64,000 nucleotides of DNA from Pseudomonas sp. MPC6. Its GTDB lineage: Bacteria > Pseudomonadota > Gammaproteobacteria > Pseudomonadales > Pseudomonadaceae. Of this stretch, positions 55,076 to 63,619 are shown piece after piece. The stretch's first letter is position 1. Each line of letters opens with the position of its first letter. Location of the stretch: the NCBI RefSeq assembly GCF_006094435.1, contig NZ_CP034783.1, positions 4,615,001-4,679,000 of the forward strand. Direction: 5' to 3'. The notes beneath the pieces were generated by a model, which made no database searches, was not told the DNA's origin, and saw only the letters and a list, made by a program, of their open reading frames with translations. Made by a program: the position numbers and the translations under genes.

Positions 55076-55264
55076 ACGCTTTTCCTTAAGCAGAGAGGAA
55101 ATGAAGCGCGATGTCCAAACCGTCCATGGTCTGTGCACGCGAAATTGGCGGGCACGTTAACAGCGAGGGAAAAAAATTAATGTAGGAAGGATCTGCGAAT
55201 ACAGTCTGAACTTTCCGTTTTTCAGAAAGCTGTTTCAGCGAAAACGGCCGCCGAACCGTGCATC

Positions 55265-55288
55265 AGCCCCGATCTTTCGGGGCTTTCC
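55265..55288 (-). terminator. Hairpin after the LuxR-type gene
   Basis: AGCCCCGA (55265-55272) and TCGGGGCT (55277-55284) with a four-base loop, just after the LuxR stop and before vgrG, which reads the same way. Few T residues follow on the minus strand, so it may be a weak terminator. 55076-55264 is the vgrG leader; no motif recognised. Confidence 0.55.
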
Positions 55289-55294
55289 GGGGGG

Positions 55295-56317
55295 TTAATC
55301 GCGACGCACTGCATCCGTAGGCGAGGTCGGTGAACGCAGGGCAGAACCCAGTTCCACCTTGCTCTTCACACCGAGCTGCAAGTAGCAGTTGCGCAGATAA
55401 GTGCGCACTGTCGCAGGGCTCAAGGCAAGGATCTTGGCAATTTCCTTATAGGAATGGCCCGCCGCGAATAGCATCGCAGCAGTGCGCTCGCGCGGCGCCA
55501 GCACCGTCCCGCGCGACTGTGTCTCGAGCGACAGGATGACATGCTCCGCGTTAGGACTCAGCGTCAACACACAACGACCGAGACGCATCACACATGGCGC
55601 TTTTTGCAGTTGCGCGATGACTTGCGCAGGAAGTATTGAACCACTCCACCCGGGCAACTCGCGCTGAATGGCGGCGCAGAGCCTGGCCCCCACGTAGAGC
55701 AGGCTGCCATCCATGCGCGCAACGCCGAAGTCGGTTGCACCGTCGCCCGTGTCGAACCGGATCATGTCCTGGACCTGAAATCGCCACAGCTGCAACAGGT
55801 GATCGCAGAAGGCCGAAAACAAACCGGCCTCACTGTCGTTGAACACCGGTGCCTGAAGGCCACGGTAGAGGCAGACGAAGAACATCAAGCCGCTCTCGGG
55901 CAACTCGAACGTGATGCACATCAAGTGGTAGAGGTCATGGCGCCGGGCGAAGTCGTTCACTTGCTCGCAGGGGTCGGTGAACCCGCTGTCGCGCACGACC
56001 TCGCCGGGCTGGCTCAGCGTGTCATGGGAGAACCTGTCGCTGACCGCGACCTTGTGCCATTCGACGGCAAACAACTCGGGCAGATTGATTCGCCCGTGCA
56101 TCCAGCTTTGCGGGGGCGCAGTGGCGTCGGACGTCGACATCTCGCCCCACCATGCCGACGCGAAGGGCACCAACCGGGCAAATGCCTGCAGGCCATCGGC
56201 AATGAACTGGGAGGCACCGCGATCCCGAGCCAGGCGCCCCAGGTGAAGCACACACTGATTGAACGCCTTCAGCGTTGCCATCGACGTCCCGACGCCGACC
56301 TCATCACCCGCCTCCAT
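55295..56317 (-). CDS. LuxR-type HTH transcriptional regulator
   Basis: About 340 residues. The C-terminal 65 are a LuxR/GerE helix-turn-helix (VLAPRERTAAMLFAAGHSYKEIAKILALSPATVRTYLRNCY). The long N-terminal part (about 270 residues) has no recognisable autoinducer or receiver domain; LMFFVCLYRGLQAPVFNDSEAGLFSAFCDHL is GAF-like at most. The start is uncertain: ATG at 56317 is used, the frame is open to 56428. It lies upstream of the vgrG unit on the same strand, separated by a hairpin, and may control it. Confidence 0.78.
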   Translation of the reverse strand: MEAGDEVGVGTSMATLKAFNQCVLHLGRLARDRGASQFIADGLQAFARLVPFASAWWGEMSTSDATAPPQSWMHGRINLPELFAVEWHKVAVSDRFSHDTLSQPGEVVRDSGFTDPCEQVNDFARRHDLYHLMCITFELPESGLMFFVCLYRGLQAPVFNDSEAGLFSAFCDHLLQLWRFQVQDMIRFDTGDGATDFGVARMDGSLLYVGARLCAAIQRELPGWSGSILPAQVIAQLQKAPCVMRLGRCVLTLSPNAEHVILSLETQSRGTVLAPRERTAAMLFAAGHSYKEIAKILALSPATVRTYLRNCYLQLGVKSKVELGSALRSPTSPTDAVRRD

Positions 56318-56482
56318 CGCTCTATACCCGTGCTGAATGGCCTGGGATGCGACCATGCCATGGCGCACCCATCGCGTCCAGCCGCCACCGCCGTTCTGCA
56401 GGCGTTTGGTCGGGCGGATCCTGCGCACCCCTGCCCCCTCCTTCCTCCGTTACCCGACCGAACGACTCAACCCTGGACCTGG

Positions 56483-57055
56483 TCAGTACATTCCTGACCG
56501 GGCTGATCGGGACTTTCGGTTCCTGATGCATATTTCCCTGGTCGGGATCACATCGATCCGCGACACCGGACTGCTCAGGCGTGCAAGGCGGGTATTGTGC
56601 TCGGCAATGATGTCATCGGCGGCCATGTTGTCGGTGTCGACGGTGGAATGGGCGTCGGCGGCGAGCACCACGTCATAGCCCAGTTTCAGGGCCTGGCGCA
56701 CGGTGGCATTGACGCAATAGTCGGTTTGCAGGCCGCAGATGATCACGCGCTCGACGTCCCACTGTTGCAAGATTTGCAGCAGGCGGGTCTGGTAAAAAGA
56801 ATCCCGGGCAGTTTTTCGTACTCGCAGATCTTCGGGTGATGTTTCCAGGCCCTCGACCAGTTGCCAACCTTCGCCACCGTGCTGCAGCAGGCTGCCCTTT
56901 TCTTCGTGTTGAATCAGGATGACCGGAATGCCTGCTACGCGTGCCTTGGCGCTCAGGCCATTGATGAGATCGATGACACGTTTGATCTCGAAGCATTCGT
57001 ACTCGCCGACGCACAGCAAATGTTGGACGTCGATGATCAGCAGTGCAGTGGTCAT
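56483..57055 (-). CDS. Isochorismatase-like cysteine hydrolase
   Basis: 190 residues. The catalytic triad of the family is visible: D9 in LLIIDVQ, K81 in RKTARDSF, and C114 in GLQTDYCVNAT, with a cis-peptide-type GLQTDYC segment. Members hydrolyse amides of nicotinamide, biuret or isochorismate; substrate unknown. The last 25 residues (RKSRSARSG) are basic and unlike the family end. No cofactor gene nearby. Confidence 0.88.
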   Translation of the reverse strand: MTTALLIIDVQHLLCVGEYECFEIKRVIDLINGLSAKARVAGIPVILIQHEEKGSLLQHGGEGWQLVEGLETSPEDLRVRKTARDSFYQTRLLQILQQWDVERVIICGLQTDYCVNATVRQALKLGYDVVLAADAHSTVDTDNMAADDIIAEHNTRLARLSSPVSRIDVIPTREICIRNRKSRSARSGMY

Positions 57056-57106
57056 GGTGACTTCCTTTAAATCTCAGTGGTTCAGGGGACGGTAAAACAC
57101 GTCCCC

Positions 57107-57130
57107 TTATAAAAAGGGCCCCCTTTTAAA
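57107..57130 (-). terminator. Terminator of the gamma-glutamyltranspeptidase gene
   Basis: AAAAGGG (57112-57118) and CCCTTTT (57121-57127) form an A/T-flanked stem with T run on the minus strand, seven bases after the ggt stop. A second stem GGGGAC/GTCCCC (57085-57106) follows. Confidence 0.65.
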
Positions 57131-57137
57131 ACGACCC

Positions 57138-58865
57138 TCAGTAACCGAGCGACAACCCGGTGTTACGCCGCGGATCGTTCGCCCCGTAGAAGCGGTTCTT
57201 GCCTACCGGCTTGCCCTCCAGCGAAGGCGCGCCGACCAGGATCGCCGCCAGGTGGTTGGCGTCCTGGGGACCGGCAAACTTGTGGCCCCAACTTTCCAGC
57301 ATCTTCACCGTATCCGGGCTGGTGGTGAAGGTTTCCAGGTTGGTCTCTTCCGGCAACCACTGCTGGTGGAAACGCGGAGCGTCGACCGCTTCCTGGATGT
57401 TCATGCCGTAGTCGATCACGTTGAGCATGGTCAGCAGGGTCGCGGTGATGATGCGGCTGCCGCCGGGAGTGCCGACGACCATCACCACTTTGCCGTCCTT
57501 GGTGACGATGGTCGGGCTCATGGACGACAGCGGTGCCTTGCCGGGCGCGATGGCGTTGGCCTCCCCTTGCACCAGGCCGTACATGTTCGGCACGCCGATT
57601 TTCGAGGTGAAGTCGTCCATTTCGTCGTTAAGGATGACTCCGGTCTTGCTGGCCATGACGCCGGCACCGAACCAGTCGTTGAGGGTGTAGGTCACCGACA
57701 CCGCGTTGCCCCATTTGTCGACGATGGAGTAATGGGTGGTGTTGCTGCCTTCGTGGGGCGCTACCCCGGGTTTGAGTTCGCGGGACACGCCGGCCTTTTG
57801 CGGATTGATCGCCGCGCGGATTTTGGTCGCGTAGTTTTTATCCAGCAGATGGGCGATCGGGTTTTTCACGAAGTCCGGGTCGCCGAGGTAGCTGTTGCGA
57901 TCCACGTAGGCGTGGCGCATCGCTTCGATCTGGTAGTGCATGCCCTGGGCCGAGTGGTAGCCCAGGTCTTTCATCGGGTAGCCTTCGAGAATGTTCATGA
58001 TCTCGCAGATCACCACCCCGCCGGAGCTTGGCGGTGGCGCCGACACCACGTGGTAGCCGCGGTAATCGCATTCGATCGGCGCCAGTTCGCGGGTCTTGTA
58101 CTTGTCGAGGTCGGCCTGGGCGATGATGCCCTTGTTGGCCTGGCTGGAGGTGACGATGGCGTCGGCGACCCAGCCTTTGTAGAAACCGTCGGCCCCCTTC
58201 TCGGAGATTTCCCGCAGGGTTTTCGCCAGGTCCTTCTGCACCAGTTTCTGCCCGACCTGCATCGGCTCGCCGTTGCTCAGGAAGATCGAGCCGGAATCCT
58301 TCATGTCCTTCTTGAAGACGTCAGTGGCGTATTCCAGCAATTCGACATCGCCTTGCTCCAGCACAAAACCGTCTTCGGCGAGCTTGATCGCCGGGGCGAT
58401 CACTTCTTTGCGCGGTTTGGTGCCGTACTTCTGCAGGGCCAGTTCCATGCCGGACACGGTGCCCGGCACGCCGACGGCCAGGTGACCGCGGGTGCTGAGG
58501 TCCGGGACGACGTTGCCTTCCTTGTCGAGGTACATGTCGGCGGTGGCCGCCAGCGGCGCTTTTTCACGGAAATCGAGGAAGGTCTTGCGCCCGTCCGCCA
58601 GCTGAATGGTCATGAATCCACCGCCGCCCAGGTTGCCCGCCGCGGGATAAACCACCGCCAGCGCATACCCCACCGCGACCGCGGCATCGACGGCGTTGCC
58701 ACCATTCTTGAGCACATCGACGCCCACATGGCTGGCCAGATGCTGGGCGGTGACCACCATGCCGTTTTCGGCCGCGACCGGGGCCACGGAGGCCGCGTGG
58801 GCCATCAGGCAGCTCAGCGCCAACGAGGTCGCAATGAGCGATTTGGCAAAAGGTTCGAACTTCAT
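57138..58865 (-). CDS. ggt: Gamma-glutamyltranspeptidase
   Basis: 575-residue periplasmic N-terminal nucleophile hydrolase. Signal peptide MKFEPFAKSLIATSLALSCLMAHA. The precursor cuts itself before T376 in NTTHYSIVDKWGNAVS into large and small subunits. The glutamate-binding FLDFREKAP (R100) and SAPPPSSGG are conserved, and near the end PGGSRIITA. It cleaves glutathione and other gamma-glutamyl compounds for recovery of amino acids. The start at 58865 gives the signal peptide; the open frame extends far upstream over the ogt gene. An A-rich leader (CA-like) precedes it. Divergent from ogt. Confidence 0.94.
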   Translation of the reverse strand: MKFEPFAKSLIATSLALSCLMAHAASVAPVAAENGMVVTAQHLASHVGVDVLKNGGNAVDAAVAVGYALAVVYPAAGNLGGGGFMTIQLADGRKTFLDFREKAPLAATADMYLDKEGNVVPDLSTRGHLAVGVPGTVSGMELALQKYGTKPRKEVIAPAIKLAEDGFVLEQGDVELLEYATDVFKKDMKDSGSIFLSNGEPMQVGQKLVQKDLAKTLREISEKGADGFYKGWVADAIVTSSQANKGIIAQADLDKYKTRELAPIECDYRGYHVVSAPPPSSGGVVICEIMNILEGYPMKDLGYHSAQGMHYQIEAMRHAYVDRNSYLGDPDFVKNPIAHLLDKNYATKIRAAINPQKAGVSRELKPGVAPHEGSNTTHYSIVDKWGNAVSVTYTLNDWFGAGVMASKTGVILNDEMDDFTSKIGVPNMYGLVQGEANAIAPGKAPLSSMSPTIVTKDGKVVMVVGTPGGSRIITATLLTMLNVIDYGMNIQEAVDAPRFHQQWLPEETNLETFTTSPDTVKMLESWGHKFAGPQDANHLAAILVGAPSLEGKPVGKNRFYGANDPRRNTGLSLGY

Positions 58866-58873
58866 GAGTCGGT

Positions 58874-58890
58874 CTCTTTTTGTTTTTTTG
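58874..58890 (-). promoter_or_regulatory. A-rich leader of the ggt mRNA
   Basis: CAAAAAAACAAAAAGAG on the minus strand, just before the ggt start. It fits the A-rich Hfq/Crc pattern loosely. Confidence 0.35.
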
Positions 58891-59018
58891 GCTCTGTCGA
58901 AAAAAACAGAGGAAACGGTCAGGAACAGTAGGCAAGTATGGCTGGGATTGCGTATTGCGCCTCCCCGTCGAGGCAGTATGCTTGGCCCCTTATCGACACT
59001 TGCGCGGAGGCTGTCTGC

Positions 59019-59531
59019 ATGACCTGCACCTGCATGACCATGGCGTCGCCGGTTGGCGAGCTGAAGCTGGTGGCGAACGGTGCGCGACTGGCGGCCATCC
59101 TCTGGGAAAACGACAAGCCGAACCGAGTTCTGCTGGGGCCGATGAGCGAGGATCCGGATAATCCGATCCTGGTGCGCACCGCACGACAGCTGAAGGAATA
59201 CTTCGCCGGCACACGCGATCGTTTCGAGCTGGAGCTGGATTTTGTCGGGACGCCGTTTCAGAAGAAGGTGTGGGCGGCGCTGTTGACCATTCCGTTCGGC
59301 GAGACTCGCAGTTATCGCCAGATCGCCGAGCAGATCGGCAACCCCAGTGCGGTGCGGGCCGTGGGCGCGGCGAATGGCAGGAACCCGATTTCGATTGTGG
59401 CGCCCTGTCATCGGGTGATTGGCGCGTCGGGAAAACTCACCGGGTTTGCCGGTGGGCTTGAGGCCAAGGAGTGGTTGTTGACGCTCGAGGGCGGGCAATG
59501 GGGTGGGACTGGAAGACTGGAAGGCTTTTGA
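59019..59531 (+). CDS. ogt: Methylated-DNA-[protein]-cysteine S-methyltransferase
   Basis: 170-residue DNA repair protein that takes the methyl group from O6-methylguanine onto its own cysteine. Active site IVAPCHRVIG with C130; helix-turn-helix near SYRQIAEQIGNPSAVRAVG, and the N-terminal beta part SPVGELKLVANGARL. GCGGAGG gives a good ribosome site for the ATG at 59019. Suicide enzyme; constitutive Ogt-type rather than Ada. Confidence 0.93.
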   Translation: MTCTCMTMASPVGELKLVANGARLAAILWENDKPNRVLLGPMSEDPDNPILVRTARQLKEYFAGTRDRFELELDFVGTPFQKKVWAALLTIPFGETRSYRQIAEQIGNPSAVRAVGAANGRNPISIVAPCHRVIGASGKLTGFAGGLEAKEWLLTLEGGQWGGTGRLEGF

Positions 59532-59534
59532 TTT

Positions 59535-59620
59535 CTGTAGGAGCGGGCTTGCCAGCGAAGGCGTTTTCATGGCCGATACAAGGCTTGAGGCCGCCTTCGC
59601 TGGCAAGCCAGCTCCTACAG
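59535..59620. repeat. REPIN (REP doublet)
   Basis: CTGTAGGAGCGGGCTTGCCA...GCGAAGGC and the inverted GCCTTCGCTGGCAAGCC...CTACAG with a short spacer; same family as the 32-kb array, single copy. It lies right after the ogt stop. Confidence 0.92.
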
Positions 59621-59679
59621 GAGATCGTGTACACCTGTTCTTTTTCGTCAGAAGGCGCCCCTGTCAGACGAAAACGCCT

Positions 59680-60117
59680 TCAAGAAAGCTGGGCCTTGTA
59701 CTCCTTCACGTATTGTCCGGCCAGGGTCTCTTTCTGTTTGTCGTCGAGTAGCTTGCCGGCCATCTGGAAAAACTTCTGCTCTTCTTCCTTCAGGTGGTGA
59801 TGCACCTTTTCGCACAGCTTCTTCGCGGTCGCCAGCCAGGCCGGGCTGGACATCTCGGTCTCATCCAGCGCTTCCATCATTTCATCCATCTCGTGATGCT
59901 CGGCGATCGCATGGCGGCTGAGGTCGACGCCGTTGTCGAACTCCATCAGCGGGATGTAGAAGTGCCGCTCTTCAGCGGTTTCGTGGGCCTGGAGTTCCGA
60001 CTTGAGCTGCTTGTAGGCCTCGACCCGTTCCGGGGTGTCGCCGCTGGTCCGGACCAGCGCATCGGCGTAGGCGCGTTGGCGGTCGTGGCTTTCGCGCAAG
60101 GCTTCAAAAATATTCAC
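59680..60117 (-). CDS. Hemerythrin HHE domain protein
   Basis: 145-residue four-helix di-iron protein. Ligand-type residues: H11, H51 and E54 in HETAEERHF, H-x3-HH in RHAIAEHHEMDE and HHHLKEEEQKFF. Binds oxygen or nitric oxide in the cytoplasm or repairs iron-sulfur centres; role unknown. Monocistronic, start MNIFEALRESHDRQR. Confidence 0.9.
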   Translation of the reverse strand: MNIFEALRESHDRQRAYADALVRTSGDTPERVEAYKQLKSELQAHETAEERHFYIPLMEFDNGVDLSRHAIAEHHEMDEMMEALDETEMSSPAWLATAKKLCEKVHHHLKEEEQKFFQMAGKLLDDKQKETLAGQYVKEYKAQLS

Positions 60118-60267
60118 GGGTTGTCCTCATCGGCTGCGCTCTGGAATGACGCTGTCTAGGCTAGACATCTGCGCGGGAACGAGGGTTCCACCCAAGGACT
60201 GGAACACCGACCTCGTGCCGCGCTAGGCTTGGGAATGTTGTCCGCCCCGGCCATAAGGAAATAGCTC

Positions 60268-60690
60268 ATGAAACTGCGAATCGAACAGTCGCAAAACCCC
60301 ACGGATGAAGAGCGCCAGGCCATCCTGTTGCCGTTGCGCGCCTATAACGCGCAACAGGCCGGGGTCTCGACGCCAGAGCCCGTTGCCTTGCTGCTGCGCG
60401 ATGAAAGCGGCGAGATTCTTGGCGGGCTCCACGGTCGAGTGTTTTACCAATGGTTGTACATCGACCTGCTGTCGGTACCGGAACAGGCCCGGGGACAGGG
60501 CATCGGTTCGACGCTGATGCAGATGGCCGAAGACCTGGCGCGGGAGAAGGCCTGTATCGGGGTCTGGCTCGACACCTTCGACTTCCAGGCGCCGGCGTTC
60601 TACAGGAAGCTGGGTTACAGCGAGTTGGGGCAGATCGCTGACTATCCGCCGGGGCACAAGCGCTACTTTTTCCAGAAGCGCTTCGCTTAG
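60268..60690 (+). CDS. GNAT-family N-acetyltransferase
   Basis: 140 residues. Acetyl-CoA motif LSVPEQARGQGIGSTLMQ (R-G-Q-G-I-G), then WLDTFDFQAPAFYRKLGY as the C-terminal strand-helix part. Substrate unknown; the variant with LDTFDFQAP resembles a group often acting on small-molecule antibiotics or amino sugars, but this is not certain. Followed directly by a REPIN. Confidence 0.88.
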   Translation: MKLRIEQSQNPTDEERQAILLPLRAYNAQQAGVSTPEPVALLLRDESGEILGGLHGRVFYQWLYIDLLSVPEQARGQGIGSTLMQMAEDLAREKACIGVWLDTFDFQAPAFYRKLGYSELGQIADYPPGHKRYFFQKRFA

Positions 60691-60693
60691 CCC

Positions 60694-60786
60694 TTGTAGG
60701 AGCCGGCTTGCTGGCGACGGCGGTGTGTCAGGCGACGTTGATGTCGCCGGTGATGGCCTCTTCGCTGGCAAGCCAGCTCCTACAGG
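60694..60786. repeat. REPIN (REP doublet)
   Basis: TTGTAGGAGCCGGCTTGCTGG...CGACGG and inverted TTCGCTGGCAAGCCAGCTCC...TACAGG around a 45-bp spacer. Single copy, starts three bases after the acetyltransferase stop. Confidence 0.9.
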
Positions 60787-60807
60787 GAATGGGCGTTGCC
60801 CGTCAGG

Positions 60808-61158
60808 TCAGAGGCAGGTCGCCAACGCCGCCAGCCGGCGCTTGGCGACAAAGTCATCCTTCTGCGCGTAGTAGTTCAACTGTGTTCCCGAGGCATCGGT
60901 GGTCACGTCGACAAAGGCTTCCGCCGAGCGCGTGTACACCGTGGACCCGCCCTTCTTGCCCGGCTGCAGATACGCACTGGCATCGACGCCGAACACCGCC
61001 TCGTCCTGCCAGGAAAACTGCACGCACTGGGCGACGACTTTCTCCGGCTTGTTCGAGGTCAGGGTCTTGTACGGGGTTCCAGTGCGGGCATCGTTCATTG
61101 CCGAGCCCGCACATCCCGCCAGCAAGGTTACAGCCAGCGCCACCATCAGAATTCGCAT
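60808..61158 (-). CDS. Small lipoprotein, unknown function
   Basis: 116 residues with lipobox MRILMVALAVTLLAG-C (acylated C at 16), so anchored to the inner or outer membrane (residue +2 is Ala, suggesting outer membrane). The mature part (SAMNDARTGTPYKTL ... RLAALATC) has no domain I recognise. Two further cysteines (AQCVQF, ATCL) could form a disulfide. Confidence 0.8.
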   Translation of the reverse strand: MRILMVALAVTLLAGCAGSAMNDARTGTPYKTLTSNKPEKVVAQCVQFSWQDEAVFGVDASAYLQPGKKGGSTVYTRSAEAFVDVTTDASGTQLNYYAQKDDFVAKRRLAALATCL

Positions 61159-61307
61159 TGCGTTCGCTCATCAAGAAAAAGCGGACTGTATCACCGTGGC
61201 ACGGCGTATCGTTCTGCTTTACTTCATTTATACCGCGACACCGGGTGCCGATTCGCGCACCCTGTCGCGCCATTAACGCTGCATCGCACATTTTTCTGGA
61301 ACGACCC

Positions 61308-61556
61308 ATGACACCCAACGCCGAATACTACAAACCAACCGCTGAATACGCCGACAAGCTGATCAGCCAGATCGGTCAGACGCCTTCCTGGATCGCCAAG
61401 CGCATCGGCGTCACCGACAAGCGGATTCGTTACATCCTCGACGGCGAACGTACCGTCAAAGGTGAAACCACGCCGATCCAGATGACCTACCCCGAGCAGT
61501 TTGCCCTCGAGTGCCTGGCCGCAGCGGCTAAAGCCAGCAAGAAGCAGTCTGTGTAA
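61308..61556 (+). CDS. Small conserved hypothetical protein, HTH-like
   Basis: 82 residues. The middle ISQIGQTPSWIAKRIGVTDKRIRYIL, in part ISQIGQTPSWIAK, reads like a lambda-repressor-type helix-turn-helix, so it may bind DNA. No other domain. The start MTPNAEYYKPTAEYADKL follows a weak ribosome site. Twenty bases before the DUF6388 gene, likely co-transcribed. Confidence 0.65.
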   Translation: MTPNAEYYKPTAEYADKLISQIGQTPSWIAKRIGVTDKRIRYILDGERTVKGETTPIQMTYPEQFALECLAAAAKASKKQSV

Positions 61557-61576
61557 TCCATTTTCAAGGAGCGACC

Positions 61577-61906
61577 ATGGCGGCAAGCGAACAGCAACAC
61601 GAGCAGGCACTGAAGAGGTTTCTCGATGAGCGCCCTGAACTGCGCGCCGAACTCGACAACCTCAACCCGCTGCTGGCCCAGGCCAAAGGCGAGACCCAGG
61701 CGCAGTACCGCGACGAGCGCCTGCACGAAGCCTTCGAGGCCGAAGCCGAGCGTCTCGGGCTGTTTGCCTGGGAACTGACCCTGCAGTTGACCGCCGCAAC
61801 GCCTGAGGACTATCAGGCCCAGCGCATGGAAGTGCACAAGGAAGTGGCCGAAATGGCCGGTATGGACTGGCTGGAGTATTGCGAGTTATATGGCTTAGGC
61901 CAGTGA
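61577..61906 (+). CDS. DUF6388 family protein
   Basis: 109-residue acidic helical protein (LKRFLDERPELRAEL, DERLHEAFEAEAERLGL), matching a small Pseudomonas family of unknown function as far as I can tell. AAGGAG is a strong ribosome site. Second gene of a likely three-gene unit with the HTH-like protein and the DUF1275 membrane protein. Confidence 0.75.
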   Translation: MAASEQQHEQALKRFLDERPELRAELDNLNPLLAQAKGETQAQYRDERLHEAFEAEAERLGLFAWELTLQLTAATPEDYQAQRMEVHKEVAEMAGMDWLEYCELYGLGQ

Positions 61907-61934
61907 CCCTCGCCGCTCAAGGATTTATCTAACG

Positions 61935-62639
61935 ATGCTGCCTTCGACCTCCAGCACCCACGCCAGTCCGGGGCATCTGCATATCCAGAAATGGCGCGGA
62001 CGCATCGGCCTGTCGCTGGTGGCCGCACTCTCGGTACTGGCCGGCATGACAGACGCCATCGGCTTCATGGCCAGCGGCGACTTCGTTTCGTTCATGAGCG
62101 GCAACACCACCCGTCTCGCCGTGGCCATCAGCGACGGCGACATGGGCCTGACCCTGCGCCTGACGATCCTCGTGGCCACGTTCGTCATCGGCAACGCCCT
62201 GGGCATCGTCGTCAGCCGTCTCGGCGGCCGGCGGGCGCTGCCCTTGCTGCTGTGCATCGCCACCCTGCTCTGCGGTGCCGCTGCCTGGCCGTATGAGGAA
62301 CAATTGCCGGCGTTGCTGGCGGCGATCATCGCCATGGGCATGCTCAATGCCGCAGTAGAGGAAGTGAATGGCCTGCCGGTCGGCCTGACTTACGTCACCG
62401 GCGCCCTGTCGCGCTTCGGCCGCGGCCTGGGGCGCTGGATGCTCGGCGAACGGCGCAACGGCTGGCGGGTGCAGTTGATTCCCTGGGCCGGGATGTTTGC
62501 CGGCGCGGTGCTCGGTGCGGTGCTGGAGCATCATCTCGGGCTCAGGGCGCTGTTTGTCAGCGGGTTGCTGGCGGGGGGGATCGGGTTGCTGGCGTTGAAG
62601 ATTCCGCGGCGGTGGCAGTTGGGGTATATGCCCCGCTGA
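61935..62639 (+). CDS. DUF1275 (YoaK) family membrane protein
   Basis: 234 residues with about six transmembrane helices. Family hallmarks: LAGMTDAIGFM in the first helix, FVSFMSGNTTRL and the helix LLLCIATLLCGAAAW. Resembles YoaK-type putative transporters; the substrate is unknown. Starts MLPSTSSTHASPG about 28 bases after the DUF6388 stop. Confidence 0.88.
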   Translation: MLPSTSSTHASPGHLHIQKWRGRIGLSLVAALSVLAGMTDAIGFMASGDFVSFMSGNTTRLAVAISDGDMGLTLRLTILVATFVIGNALGIVVSRLGGRRALPLLLCIATLLCGAAAWPYEEQLPALLAAIIAMGMLNAAVEEVNGLPVGLTYVTGALSRFGRGLGRWMLGERRNGWRVQLIPWAGMFAGAVLGAVLEHHLGLRALFVSGLLAGGIGLLALKIPRRWQLGYMPR

Positions 62640-62677
62640 GTGGGTGATTACCTGCAGTATTGATGTTGTCTGACAGG

Positions 62678-62780
62678 CCGCTTTCGCTGGCAAGCCAGCT
62701 CCTACAGGGGGTCTGTGGTGGATTTCAATGATATGTCCGGCACAAATCCCCTGTAGGAGCTGGCTTGCCAGCGAAGGGGA
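62678..62780. repeat. REP pair in convergent orientation
   Basis: CTTTCGCTGGCAAGCCAGCT...CTACAGG (62680-62708) and CTGTAGGAGCTGGCTTGCCA...GCGAAGG (62751-62778). The order is the reverse of the usual REPIN (tail-to-tail). Confidence 0.9.
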
Positions 62781-62862
62781 CGCCTCGGTCTCAAAAAAAC
62801 CCCCTTCGCCGCCCCGCCGATAAAGCTTTATCATGGCCGCAGTTTCGCTGATCGAGTCCGTC

Positions 62863-63255
62863 ATGAAGTTCGCCATCGCGCTGTTTTCCGCCGCCCATGC
62901 GCCCTCCTCGCGCCGTGCCTTGCTGTTCGCCCAGGCTGCGCTGGCCGGCGGGCATGAGATTGTCCGGCTGTTTTTCTACCAGGACGGGGTCTACAACGCC
63001 TCCGGCAGCGTGGTCACGCCGCAGGATGAGCAGGACTTGCCCAGACAATGGCGCAACTTCGTCACTGAACATCAGCTCGATGGCGTGGTGTGCATCGCCG
63101 CCGCCCTGCGCCGTGGCGTGTTGAACGCAGAAGAAGCCGGGCGCTACCAGCGCGAAGCGGTTGCCGTGGCCGCGCCGTGGGAATTGTCCGGGCTGGGCCA
63201 GTTGCATGACGCGGTGCAGGACGCTGACCGCCTGATCTGTTTCGGAGGCGCGTGA
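62863..63255 (+). CDS. tusD: Sulfurtransferase complex subunit TusD
   Basis: 130-residue DsrE-like protein of the TusBCD sulfur relay for 2-thiouridine in tRNA. C77 (GVVCIAAALRRG) matches the catalytic cysteine that takes persulfide from TusA. The start MKFAIALFSAAHAPSS at 62863 is the family one; an ATG at 62833 is unsupported. First of tusD-C-B-E, with one base to tusC. Confidence 0.93.
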   Translation: MKFAIALFSAAHAPSSRRALLFAQAALAGGHEIVRLFFYQDGVYNASGSVVTPQDEQDLPRQWRNFVTEHQLDGVVCIAAALRRGVLNAEEAGRYQREAVAVAAPWELSGLGQLHDAVQDADRLICFGGA

Positions 63256-63256
63256 A

Positions 63257-63619
63257 ATGCCCAGATCCTTGCTGATTATCAGCCGTCAGTCGCCCTGGTC
63301 CGGGCCGAGTGCGCGCGAAGCACTGGACATCGTCCTGGCCGGCGGCGCTTTCGATTTGCCGATCGGCCTGCTGTTTCTCGATGACGGCGTGTTTCAGCTC
63401 GCCGCAAACCAGGACGCCAGGGCTCTGCAGCAAAAAGACCTGAGTGCCAACCTGCAGGCGCTGCCGATGTTCGGCGTCGAAGACCTGTTCGTCTGCGGCG
63501 ACAGCGCGGCCGAACGCGGCCTGGACCCCAGGGCGTTATCGCTCGAAGAGGCCCAGGTGCTGACCGCCGGCGAAATCAGCGCACTCATTGACCGTTACCA
63601 CCAGGTGATCACCCTCTGA
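63257..63619 (+). CDS. tusC: Sulfurtransferase complex subunit TusC
   Basis: 120-residue DsrF-like subunit of the TusBCD hexamer, structural rather than catalytic. SLLIISRQSPWSGPSAREALD and LLFLDDGVFQLA are characteristic. The stop overlaps the tusB start (TGATG). Confidence 0.93.
   Translation: MPRSLLIISRQSPWSGPSAREALDIVLAGGAFDLPIGLLFLDDGVFQLAANQDARALQQKDLSANLQALPMFGVEDLFVCGDSAAERGLDPRALSLEEAQVLTAGEISALIDRYHQVITL

Noticed and set aside
45400..56320. Complete type VI secretion apparatus or PAAR gene in the island
   Set aside because: Only VgrG, adaptor, effector and DUF6708 genes are seen; no tss genes, Hcp, ClpV or PAAR repeat.
57252..58931. 559-codon plus-strand frame opposite ggt
   Set aside because: Antisense of a well-identified gene; composition is the V/H/D-rich antisense pattern.
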